Notes under the pieces: model-generated
Seen by the model: only the letters and a program-made list of their open reading frames with translations
What the model was told of the DNA's origin: nothing
Database searches by the model: none
Position numbers and translations under genes: made by a program
Shown: one piece after another, positions 1 to 11,150 of the stretch
Position numbering within the stretch: the stretch's first letter is position 1
Layout: each line of letters begins with the position of its first letter
Origin: Salvia splendens
Lineage: Eukaryota; Streptophyta; Magnoliopsida; Lamiales; Lamiaceae
Direction: 5' to 3'
Assembly (NCBI RefSeq): GCF_004379255.2
Contig: NC_056038.1
Span: forward strand, 6,672,729 to 6,736,728
DNA length: 64,000 nt

Positions 1-31
1 TTGTTGCTCATTGATATATCTAAGAGCCCCC

Positions 32-972
32 TCAAGATGGACTATACACTGTTGTAAAATCCATCTTGGCAAGCAGATTATGAAATGGAGTTGCAGCCAA
101 AGGCTTTGTAAATATATCAGCAAGCTGAAGATGATTATGAACATGTATAGGTTTAATGACACCTTCAAGTAGCCTTTCCCAAACAGTGTGGCAGTCAATT
201 TCAATGTGTTTAGTACGCTCATGGAACACTGGGTTTGAGCTAATGTATACTGCTGTCTGATTATCACAGTAGAGAGGAACCGGCTGCTTCACTTGAACAC
301 CAAAATCTTTTAGTAAAGCCAAAATCCAAACTACTTCACAGCATGCTAAAGCCATTGCTCTATATTCTGCTTCTTTGATCTCCAGGAAATCAAAGAACTT
401 CCCAGGAATAAGCAAAAACCAGATATGCTTCTTCTTGTGTCAGGACATGCAGCCCAGTCTGCATCAGAGAAGATGCTCAAGGAAAGTTCTGCTTTGGCTG
501 AGTAGAAAAGGCCATGGCCTAGGGTACGTTTCAAATATTTAAGAACTCTTTCAGCAGCTAGCATGTGCCCTGAGCAAGGTTTGGACAAGAATTGGCTAAG
601 TTTATTCACTGCAAAGGTGATATCAGGTCTGGTAATGCAGAGATACACCAAACGCCCAAGGTATAGGAATCTTGAACTTGATCTTATATACCCATTTGCA
701 AGATATAGGAATCTTGCCTGGAGGCAAAACTGTGATCAACCAAGTGTCTGTCCTTATCAGAGCTTGTTACTCCTCTTGCATAGCCAAGACCCACTCAGGA
801 TGTTGTGAAGCTTGTTTGTAGGAGTTAGGCTCAGTGAGGATGGAAAGAAGGATGATAAATTTGAGATAGGGCTGAGACAGTTTGGCAAGAGAAAAATAGG
901 AAGAGATAGGATATTTGGAAGAAGAGACAAATGAGTTACATATATAATCAGTGAGGTGTGTTGGTGTTTTGA
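32..972 (-). pseudogene. Copia reverse transcriptase stub and RNase H
   Basis: 651-346 has the end of RT (MVYLCITRPDITFAVNKLSQF, ERVLKYLKRTLGHGLFYSA, SDADWAACPDTRRSISG). 415-32 completes RNase H (EAEYRAMALACCEVVWIL, LYCDNQTAVYISSNPVFHER, HIEID, QLADIFTKPL). The start of RT is readable at about 830-690, then jumps straight to the late-RT block near 660. The whole YVDD-bearing core is therefore deleted and the element cannot be autonomous. Confidence 0.82.
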
Positions 973-2387
973 TTATTCTTCCAGAGGCAGAATGATTAGG
1001 AACTGCATTAGGCGAGGAGTAATTTGCTGTGCCAGAGGCTGAGAAGCATTTTGCTGTGGCAGAAGAGGAAGAGAAGGATCTGTATTCGTGTGAGGCTGAG
1101 TGGTTTCTGGAGCAGGAAAATGAATGTCTGGAAATGATGCAGGTTTCTGGTGTGAAAGAGGAAACTCAGTTTCATGGAATATAACATTTCTGCTAATGAA
1201 AATGTTATTGTTTTCTAAATCCATGACTTTATACCCCTTGTACCCAGAGGGATATCCAATGAATATGCACTTTATAGCCCTTGGTGAGAATTTGTTTCTG
1301 CTTTTATCCAATGTTGAAGCAAAGCAAAGACACCCAAACACTTTCAAGCTTGAATATGTTGGAAGTTTGTTAAACAATAGCTGAAATGGTGTCAGTTTAT
1401 TGGGCAGTACATATGAGGGAAGTCTATTGATAAGAAAAGAAGCTGTAAGAATGCACTCTCCCCAGAATTCTATAGGAAGATGACATTGAAAAAGAAGGCT
1501 TCTTGCCACATTCAATAGATGTTGGTGTTTCCTTTCTACTTTGGCATTTTGTTGAGGTGTTTCAACACATGAGTGTTGGGAGATAGTTCCATATGTAGAG
1601 AGTAGGGAAGTGAGATTGAACTCGGGTGCATTGTCACTTCTCATCATTTTTATCTTATTTGAAAACTGAGTAAGAATGGTGGAAAAGAACCGAGACATCA
1701 CAGTAGGAACCTCAGACTTTTGAGTGAGCAGAAAGGTCCAAACAAAACGGGAAAAATCGTCAACTATTGTGAGAAAGTATTTGAATCCATTGTGTGTAGG
1801 AGTATAGAATGACCCCCATACATCACAATTAATCAAATAAAAAATATCAGAGGATCTATGAGGAGAAGCAGGGTAAGACAACTTTCTTTGTTTTGCTATA
1901 GGACAAATATGGCAAGAAGATATTTGAGTGCTAGAAGGAGACAAAAATCAGACAAAAGCTTCAATTTATTGAGAAAAGGGTGGCCCAAACGTTGGTGCCA
2001 GATATCTAAACTCACAACTGAATTTACAAAAGCAGTAGACTGTGATACATCGGTAGAAGAGTGAGATGTTATCATGCTTGGGTCAATGTGTGAAGAATGT
2101 GGAAAATCCAACATGTAGAGATTTCCAACACGTTTACCCCTCCCAATCGTGGTCACCAGTAAAGCTTCCTGAATATGGAATTGGTTATGAGTGAAAGTGA
2201 CAGTGCATGAAACATTTTTGGTTAAAGCACTGACATAAAGCAAATTGAAAGAGAAAGAAGGGACATGTAAGACTGAGGTGAGAGTGATTTTAGGAGTAAG
2301 AATAACAGTACCTATATGAGTTATAGGTGTTGTTTGACCATTGGGGAGATTTACAGAAGCATTGGATATAGGAGAGGCAGATGACAA
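973..2387 (-). pseudogene. Copia GAG-pre-integrase and integrase fragments
   Basis: Two overlapping frames. 2387-1896 carries the pre-integrase region (LYMLDFPHSSHIDPS, DIWHQRLGHPFLNKLKLLSD). 1944-973 carries the integrase core: CHICPIAKQRKLSYP (zinc site), DVWGSF, FLTIVDDFSRFVWTFLL, MRSDNAPEF and VETPQQNAKVERKHQHLLNVAR, giving the D,D,E catalytic layout, then the C-terminal domain (KVFGCLCFASTLDKSRNKFSPRA). The two parts are joined by a frameshift near 1900-1940. Confidence 0.85.
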
Positions 2388-2428
2388 TAGTGAAGGATCA
2401 TAGCAAACATGGTGTGTAGCACCTGTAT

Positions 2429-3010
2429 CTAGAATCCAATTAGATAGACTAGAGATGATGAAGATAAAGTATTAACAGAGGGAGAGAAGCTGATCGTACC
2501 AGAAAAAGGATTATATGATTGTGTAGGCTGGGTGAGAGATTGTGGAGATTGAGCTGGTTCTGGAGTAGTGAGAGAGCTTTGAGTGTGGAATTGACCTTGC
2601 AAGAGATTCACAAGCGGTTGATATTGATCCATACTAGGCAGATTTGCAGCAACAAGCTGAGATCCCTTCCAATGAGAAGAATCAGAATTATCTTCAACAC
2701 AATTTACAGATTTGTGCTTGTATGAGCTGGAGTGAGCAAATCCAGTAGGTTTAGGCTTGTCTCGGCCATATCCTGGGGGAAAACCATGTAGAAAGAAGCA
2801 TTTGTCCACATTATAATTAGTTTTACCACAATGACTACACAGAAATTTGTTGAAGCCTCTGCCAAAGTTTGAAGCAGCATTTGCAAAAGGTTGTTCACTC
2901 ATAGTTGGAGCTTGAGCAGAATAATGAGTTGAGGAAATCAGATTTCCATCAATTCGCCGTTGCCTTTCCTCTTGAACAACTAAGGAAAACACCTTAAAGA
3001 GTGAAGGCAA
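2429..3010 (-). pseudogene. Copia gag zinc-knuckle segment
   Basis: Contains a CCHC-like knuckle, CSHCGKTNYNVDKCFFLHGFPPGY, followed by a Q/S/P-rich linker. In Copia elements this nucleic-acid binding motif lies between gag and the protease. It is out of frame with both its upstream and downstream neighbours, so the polyprotein is dead. No intact protease DTG motif was recognised in this element. Confidence 0.7.
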
Positions 3011-3073
3011 AGGAGTAATAGCTAGAATATTGGATCTGATCTGAGAAAAGGAAGAGTTTAAACCGATCAGAAA

Positions 3074-3646
3074 TTAAACTATGCAATCATCTTCCTGATG
3101 CTGATGCCATCGAGCTGCACTATTGCAGGTGCAACGATTGCAGGTGCACCAAGAGAGAAGTTGAGAATTTTTTAACTCATCCCAAACCGTTCTCAGATTA
3201 GTGAAGTAGCTGCTAACATCAGAGTTTCCTTGATTGAGAGTCATCAATTGTTGCCTCAATTGATACAAGCGAGCAGAATCACCAAGTGAGAATCGATCCT
3301 TTAGATCTAACCAGATCTCATACGCATTATCCAAAAACATAATGCTCGAACAAATCTGAGATGAAACTGAGTTGCGTAACCATGCAACAACTATGCTATT
3401 GCATCTAATCCATGCTTGATATAGAAGATCATCACCATTTGGACGGAGAATAGATCCATCAACAAAAACTAATTTGTTCTTAGCAAGTAAAGCTGTGATG
3501 AATGAACGACTCCATGTTGAATAATTGGAGCCAATCAACAGTTGTGGAACGAGAACTACCCCAGGATTATCACTAGGATAAAGGAAATAAGGACTAGAAG
3601 TGTCCTCGGCAGGAGGAACCGGAGCACGATTACGTCCATTCATCAT
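3074..3646 (-). pseudogene. Copia gag fragment (UBN2-type)
   Basis: The reading frame starts MMNGRNRAPVPPAED and contains a Copia gag signature: SNYSTWSRSFITALLAKNK, then AYEIWLDLKDRFSLGDSARLYQL and LNQGNSDVSSYFTNLRTVWDEL. It encodes the capsid-like part that packages element RNA. The frame ends early in low-complexity sequence made by a short direct repeat (ATTGCAGGTGCA, twice, around 3120-3150), which probably arose after insertion. The next gag part, with the zinc knuckle, continues in another frame at 3010-2429. Confidence 0.8.
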
Positions 3647-4249
3647 GAACAGATCGGAAAGAAAAAAATCAGAGAGAATAGCGGAAGATCTTAGTTTGCT
3701 CTGGTACCGTGATAAATTTGTAATCTAAGCATGATCAAGTTGAGAGGAAAGAGAATTTGATCTTGTTTATTGATTTGAATGAATGTATTTTACAATGCGG
3801 GAATCACCTTATATACTTGGTGATGAGAGCAAAAATACCTAGCTAAAATATCAAGCTAACTAAATAACTAACTAAGAGCATCCACTACACGTCGCACCGG
3901 CGTCCCGCGATCCGTCCCGGAGAGACGGGTCCGTCGCGCGACGCGTTGCAGCTCGCCGTCCCGTCCCGTCCCGCGTCCTGTGATGCCAAACAAGCGACGG
4001 GCCGTCTCGCCACGCGCCTAGGCGATGTGGCGCGACCCAGCGTCGTGCGTGACGCCCACTCGCCGGCCCGCGAGTGGGCGTCGTCACGCTGACGCAATCA
4101 ATTTTTTTAAAAAAAATCGAATTTTAAAAAAAATACTTTTTATTTATAAAAATTGTTTTTAAATTTAAAAACAATTTTTACAAATAAATAAATACAAGAA
4201 ATTCGTAATAGCCCACATATATTTGATGGGCTTGCGAATTTATGAAACT

Positions 4250-4442
4250 CATTCTTGGTTGCTTCTCTTTTATAGGGACAACCTTGAATGTTTTATGTTC
4301 CACTTTCGATGTGGGATAAAGTCATTCTTGGTTGCTTCTCTTTTATAGAGACAATCTTGAATGTTTTATGTTCCACTTTCGATGTGGGACAAAGTCATTC
4401 ATGGTTGCTTCTCTTTTATAGAGACAACCTTGAATGTTTTAC
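4250..4442 (-). promoter_or_regulatory. Tandem 73-bp repeats carrying USE plus TATA (U-snRNA-type promoter units)
   Basis: Two full copies and one partial copy of a 73-bp unit (starts 4250, 4323 and 4396). Read on the minus strand, the full copies contain ATCCCACATCG (4317-4307) and GTCCCACATCG (4390-4380). Both match the plant U-snRNA upstream sequence element RTCCCACATCG exactly. Each is followed about 32 nt later by CTATAAAAG (4275-4267 and 4348-4340). That spacing is the Pol II U-snRNA type rather than the shorter Pol III type. No snRNA body was recognised downstream on the minus strand. What is transcribed is unknown. Confidence 0.65.
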
Positions 4443-4529
4443 GTTATCCGTCCGGCGGCCGATCCCGAACTCGCCGCGACCGCTTCCGCCCCAGCCAAAA
4501 AGAAGCGGAACCGGCAGCGGGCGCAGTAG

Positions 4530-5146
4530 TTGCCGCCTCCCAGAAATTGCGATGAGTACGCCCCCGGCCGTACGAAACTACACCGACGACGAAACCTTAT
4601 TTTGGCCCGGTGTTGGGTAGATATATCGGAAGACCCGATTTTCGCGAACAACCAGAGGCAGGGCGCGTACTGGGAGCGCATCGCCGGCCTCTACAATGAG
4701 GCCAAGCCGCCGACCGCGTACAAGCGCAAACGTGAGCAACTCCGCAAGCACTGGGATCAAGTGAAGAAGCAAGTGAACTTGTACGCGGCGGAGTTCGAGA
4801 AGTTCACGCGGGCACAGGGGAGCGGCGAGAGCTTGAGCGACGTGCGCGCTAAAGCGCTGTTGTCGTACCGGTGTCCTCTGGGCGTCCGCCCGGCGTCAAG
4901 GCTGCGAAGGCCAAGGGGAAGGCGGCCACGACCTCATCCTCGACCGCTGCAAACCCATCTTCGTTCCCGAAAATGCTCCCGACCCAGACGGCCACCGCGT
5001 TTGAGTCGTTGGCAACAGCGTCGATGGCGAGGACGTTATTGCAGACGCACAAGACCCTCAAGAAGTGTACCGACCCCGACGAAGCCGAATATCTCCGGGC
5101 ATTAATCGATGAGCTGCGTCGGAAGTTGGGAATTGCACCGACTTAG
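4530..5146 (+). pseudogene. Broken PIF/Harbinger ORF1 (Myb/SANT-like DNA-binding protein)
   Basis: The first frame (from 4530) holds a Myb/SANT-like region: LILARCWVDISEDPIFANNQ, GAYWERIAGLYNEAKPP and LRKHWDQVKKQVNLYAAEFEKF. Plant PIF/Harbinger ORF1 proteins share this layout. After about 4860 the frame changes, and the C-terminal part (TATAFESLATASMARTLLQTHK, DEAEYLRALIDELRRKLG) continues in the frame ending at 5146. At least one frameshift therefore separates the DNA-binding and C-terminal helical parts. Confidence 0.7.
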
Positions 5147-5786
5147 TTGTTTTTTTTTGTAAGTTGAATGGTGTAACTTTTTTTTATTAATGCGTCGCCA
5201 TTTGTTATTTAGACGTTTTTTATTTACTCGTTACTTGTTATTTGAAAACATTTAAATTAATTAAACAAAACAATAAAATGATGATGTGGCGCGCCATAGG
5301 ACGCGCCTTAGGACGCCCCACTACAGGTGGGGAGGTAGGAGGATAAAACTGATGACGTGCCGCGTCATAGGGTGCGCCTTAGGGCGCCCCAGTGCTAATA
5401 GTAGTATAGAAACAAGAAATTAAAATAGCTACAGACAGTAGATAAGGCGCATAAACGAAACAGGTTAATATTCAATTTTGGAGAAAAAATATTAGTAAAA
5501 AAAAGAAAAGAAAGGGGCACCACATTAGAGCGTCCACTATGGTTAGGCGCGGCGGTAGCCGCGCGGCGCGGCGGTGGGGCGGCGGATTATAGTGGAGAAG
5601 GTAGATAGCCGCGGGCTGGACGCGGCGAGGGGTGGGAGACGCGGCGGACGCGCGATCGCCGTGTGCGGGGCGATGTCGCGCCGAGGGGTGTATAGCCGCG
5701 CCTATAGGCGCGGCGGCTATAGTGCATTGAACCGCCGCGGCGATTTCGCCGGCAACGAGAAATTTGACGTTTTTCACCATCCCCTC

Positions 5787-5794
5787 TATAAATA
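5787..5794 (+). promoter_or_regulatory. TATA box of the ORF1 transcription unit
   Basis: TATAAATA, 79 bases before the ORF1 ATG at 5873, in a pyrimidine-rich leader context. The same box in the same setting is kept in the related element at 45356-45363, which supports a real promoter. Confidence 0.6.
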
Positions 5795-5872
5795 CCACAC
5801 CCCCTCTACTTATTTTTCACCATTTTCACAAAATCCATCCACTCACTATCCACACAACTACTCTCTAAAAAA

Positions 5873-7351
5873 ATGAATCGAGGAAACGACGACTCACCCG
5901 ACTCTGAGGAATCGGGATATGACACCAATCCATCACAGCCGTCGGGTTTTGCTGGATATGGCGGGACTCCGTCCCAGTATTGGAATTGGAATCAATCTCC
6001 CCCACCGTGGGCATCGAGTCCACCCCTTCCTCCATCTCAGCCGTGGAGGTCTTCTCCAACGCCGCCTCCTTTACAGCGGAATCTGAGTTGTTCCGCATTT
6101 GGGGATTACAGACCCAACCTAGACGCGCTTCACCAGCCGCGGCCGGGTTCCCCTTTCCAAGCCAGCCAATCTCCGATCACCGAAGCAGATCAAGACGCAT
6201 TTGATACTATGATGGGTCTGCTCAGTTCTGGCGGCATCCCAGACACGCCGGCCGCGCGGGTGGAAACGCCCGTTCCGACCCGAGGAGGTAGCGGCAGTCG
6301 GGGCCCTGGTGGCGGTAGGGGCGGAGGCCCTAGGGGCGGAGGCGGCAGTCGTGGCACCGGCGGCAGTCGAGGACGCTCGGGCAGCTGGGCCGGCATTGCG
6401 AGTAGCTCGGCCAGTGACGCCGGCGTTAGCCGTGGCGAGGGGTCCAGCCGCGGCAAGCCATACACCAAAGCCGAGAGCATTGCCATGGCGAAGGCGTGGG
6501 ATTCTATCACTTCGGACCCCGTGGTGGGCACCGATCAGGATTCGGGGAGCTTTTGGAGGCGCGTCAGTGGGGCATACGAGGAATTCAAGCCCGACGGCGC
6601 TGAGAAGCGCGACCCAGAACAGATCCGAAAAAAGGTCGGTAGGATTCTGCGGGCTACCAAGCTGTTCGCGTCCATCTACGAGAACAACCTTCGCCACGCC
6701 GAGAGTGGCCGAAGCGCAGCTGATGTGAAGACCCTGTCGGAGGGCCAATACCGCAAGACGGGCCAGCCGAAGTTCACCTTGTGGGAGGAGTATCTTGTCC
6801 TCGCGGATTGTCCGAAATTCAGGTCGATCGTCGCGCAAGAGGTGGGCACAGCTCCTGGCCCGAAGCGCACAAGGCACAACCTTGCCGGGCAATACAGCAG
6901 TGGGAGCGGCTCGCGCGAGTTCGAGCAGTCCGACGAGCAAGTAGAAGAGCCAGCCGCGACTCACATAAGGCGACGACGGCCCCCGGGACAACAAGCCTCT
7001 ATCCGCAGCGCCAGAGGGGGTAGAAGTGCCTCCCACATATCGGCGGCCGCGTCCGGATCGCGCTTCCCCCAGTCTGCCCCAATCCCACTGCCCACGGTGC
7101 AACCCCACGAGGTATTGGCCAATACCATAGACGTGCAGTTGATGCAACAACTGCAAGACGTATGCAGCAAATACGCAGGGGAAACTGACCCGTACCTCAG
7201 GAACGTCTACAAGCGGCTCATCACTCGGATTGAGAGTCGGCTGGGGTCTGTTGATAATGCTCCTGGGGAAACCGCGGCCGGCAGCAGCGAGAGAGAAGGA
7301 GGAGAAGGAGAAGAAGACGACGACGAGGAAGCCGACTCCGACACCGAGTAG
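5873..7351 (+). CDS. Intact PIF/Harbinger ORF1 protein, 492 aa
   Basis: Uninterrupted single-exon frame. Residues 1-110 are P/S/W-rich and low in complexity. Residues about 125-195 form a G/R/S-rich linker. Residues about 200-310 form a Myb/SANT-like domain with TKAESIAMAKAWDSITSDP, GSFWRRVSGAYEEFKP, EQIRKKVGRILRATKLFASIYENN and PKFTLWEEYLVLADCPKF. A basic, S-rich linker follows. The C terminus has a helical segment (VQLMQQLQDVCSKYAGETDPY, RNVYKRLITRIESRLG) and an acidic tail. In Pong/PIF systems ORF1 binds DNA and works with the separate transposase; that role here is inference. The broken relatives at 4530-5146 and 45440-46238 and the element termini show it belongs to the transposon rather than the host. 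Confidence 0.75.
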   Translation: MNRGNDDSPDSEESGYDTNPSQPSGFAGYGGTPSQYWNWNQSPPPWASSPPLPPSQPWRSSPTPPPLQRNLSCSAFGDYRPNLDALHQPRPGSPFQASQSPITEADQDAFDTMMGLLSSGGIPDTPAARVETPVPTRGGSGSRGPGGGRGGGPRGGGGSRGTGGSRGRSGSWAGIASSSASDAGVSRGEGSSRGKPYTKAESIAMAKAWDSITSDPVVGTDQDSGSFWRRVSGAYEEFKPDGAEKRDPEQIRKKVGRILRATKLFASIYENNLRHAESGRSAADVKTLSEGQYRKTGQPKFTLWEEYLVLADCPKFRSIVAQEVGTAPGPKRTRHNLAGQYSSGSGSREFEQSDEQVEEPAATHIRRRRPPGQQASIRSARGGRSASHISAAASGSRFPQSAPIPLPTVQPHEVLANTIDVQLMQQLQDVCSKYAGETDPYLRNVYKRLITRIESRLGSVDNAPGETAAGSSEREGGEGEEDDDEEADSDTE

Positions 7352-7639
7352 GCGGTGGCGGAATTTTTAGTTGTATTTTATTTTACATATTCGTTGTAAC
7401 ATTTTACCGGTTTGAAATACAACGAATATTCGGCCCTAATAATTACCTAGTTTTCTATTTATTTATAATGCGATTATTTTATTTATAAAATTTTGGGGCT
7501 ATTGGAGGTGTCCACTATAGTGACGGAAATAGAATTTTGGGGCTATGGACAACAAAACTGGGGCTATAGACAAAAATTGGGGCGGGGCTATTGGGCGTGT
7601 CCACCTTATAGTGGACACCCTTAAAATATCGCCTTGCTC

Positions 7640-10250
<2,611 letters not shown>

Positions 10251-10259
10251 TTCTCAGGG

Positions 10260-11130
10260 ATAAATTTTGCTGCGTATATATAAGTGGTCAGATTAGTTAC
10301 TAGTACCTCCCTAATTTCACTTGCACTTTCAAAAATTTTTTTCTGTAAACTTATTGTTGTTTTTAAAAAAATATATGGAGTAGGCGGCCTATACTAAGAT
10401 TTTTCCGTATAAAGTACTTCCTTCATTTTAAGTTACTTCATTTATTTTAAGTTACTTGAATCGTATTTTATTTTGGGCTACTTCAAGTTATTTTCAATTT
10501 TTTATGGTTTAAAATAAAATGTCTGATCTTATTACTCCTTTACTCTCTTTACTCTTTCATATGGAGTACTGATTTTATCTTCATTTAACTAAATAAACAC
10601 AACTTTCTTAAAATCTATGCTTAAAAGAAACGTCTAACATAGGAGTTTATGGAGGAAAATCTTGTCGATCATTACTTTTTCTACTTCAAGTACTACTAGC
10701 ATTTTAATTTTGTGGTGGAGATTGGTGTGACTGGGATTTTCATTAAAGGAATCACGCGTAGCAATTACTCCACATTTTTGTTGTAAAGAATGATGCAACT
10801 CAAAACCTCACATAAACCACCCATTAAAGGAATTGGACTATCTACCCTCGCTTTGATATCAAAATAATTAAGGCAAAGTTTCACACTAGAAACAAAACAG
10901 TATTGAAGTTAATTATTATTATTATTATTATATCCCAATCTGGATGCCAATCTTAGTGAAATATATGAACATCTCTCTAAAAGGGCATACTAAGCTTAAC
11001 ACCAAACATTATTTCTCCCCTTATTGCAATCGGCTGATTTCCAACAGCAAAATCGAACACAAACTATCAACAATATATTCATCAGCCTTCCCCAAAGCCA
11101 TACTTACTTTGACAGCCCTCTCTCCTCTCC
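10260..11130. other. Intergenic AT-rich DNA between ARF and galactinol synthase
   Basis: No gene recognised. 10405-10500 holds a degenerate repeat of TTTTAAGTTACTT like the ends of small plant MITEs. An (ATT)n microsatellite lies at 10911-10932. The stretch nearest 11130 is probably the 3' UTR of the galactinol synthase gene and includes a TCTCC microsatellite at about 11120-11142. Confidence 0.5.
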
Positions 11131-11150
11131 TCTCCTCTCCTCAGCAAAGC

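Larger units (their letters stand above)
1..3875 (-). mobile_element. Decayed Ty1/Copia LTR retrotransposon, left end off window
   Basis: Domains read on the minus strand in Copia order: gag (3646-3074), CCHC zinc knuckle (about 2830-2750), GAG-pre-integrase and integrase (2387-973), a stub of reverse transcriptase, then RNase H (651-32). A purine-rich tract (CTTGAGGGGGC on the minus strand, about 25-45) precedes the missing 3' LTR. At the other end the internal part meets an LTR ending in CA at 3710, next to GGTACCAGAGC, which resembles the initiator-Met tRNA primer site. The 5' LTR (3710-3875) has no clear TG start and stops where a PIF/Harbinger element begins, so it was probably split by that insertion. 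Frames are broken in several places. Confidence 0.88.
3876..5395. mobile_element. PIF/Harbinger-like relic, nested in the Copia LTR
   Basis: Starts GAGCATCCACTACAC right after TAA (3873-3875) and ends ...CCCCAGTGC before TAA (5396-5398). This fits the three-base TWA target duplication of PIF/Harbinger, although the terminal repeats match only poorly. GC-rich ends enclose an AT-rich core, a tandem promoter-like array (4250-4442) and a broken ORF1 (4530-5146). Two related direct copies of a GC-rich block lie near the right end (5283-5320 and 5352-5390). No transposase is present. Boundaries are approximate. Confidence 0.6.
5528..7620 (+). mobile_element. PIF/Harbinger-type element carrying ORF1 only, with TTA target duplication
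   Basis: Bounded by TTA at 5525-5527 and 7621-7623. The terminal inverted repeats share GTCCACTAT: left GAGCGTCCACTATGGTTAGG, right (reverse complement) GGGTGTCCACTATAAGGTGG. A second copy of the GTGTCCACTATAG motif lies inside at about 7508-7520. The element carries a TATA box (5787-5794), an intact ORF1 (5873-7351) and a non-coding right end. No transposase frame exists, so it could move only with transposase supplied in trans. Confidence 0.85.

Noticed and set aside
6119..7156. 345-aa minus-strand frame
   Set aside because: Shadow of the intact ORF1 caused by its high GC content; no domain recognised.
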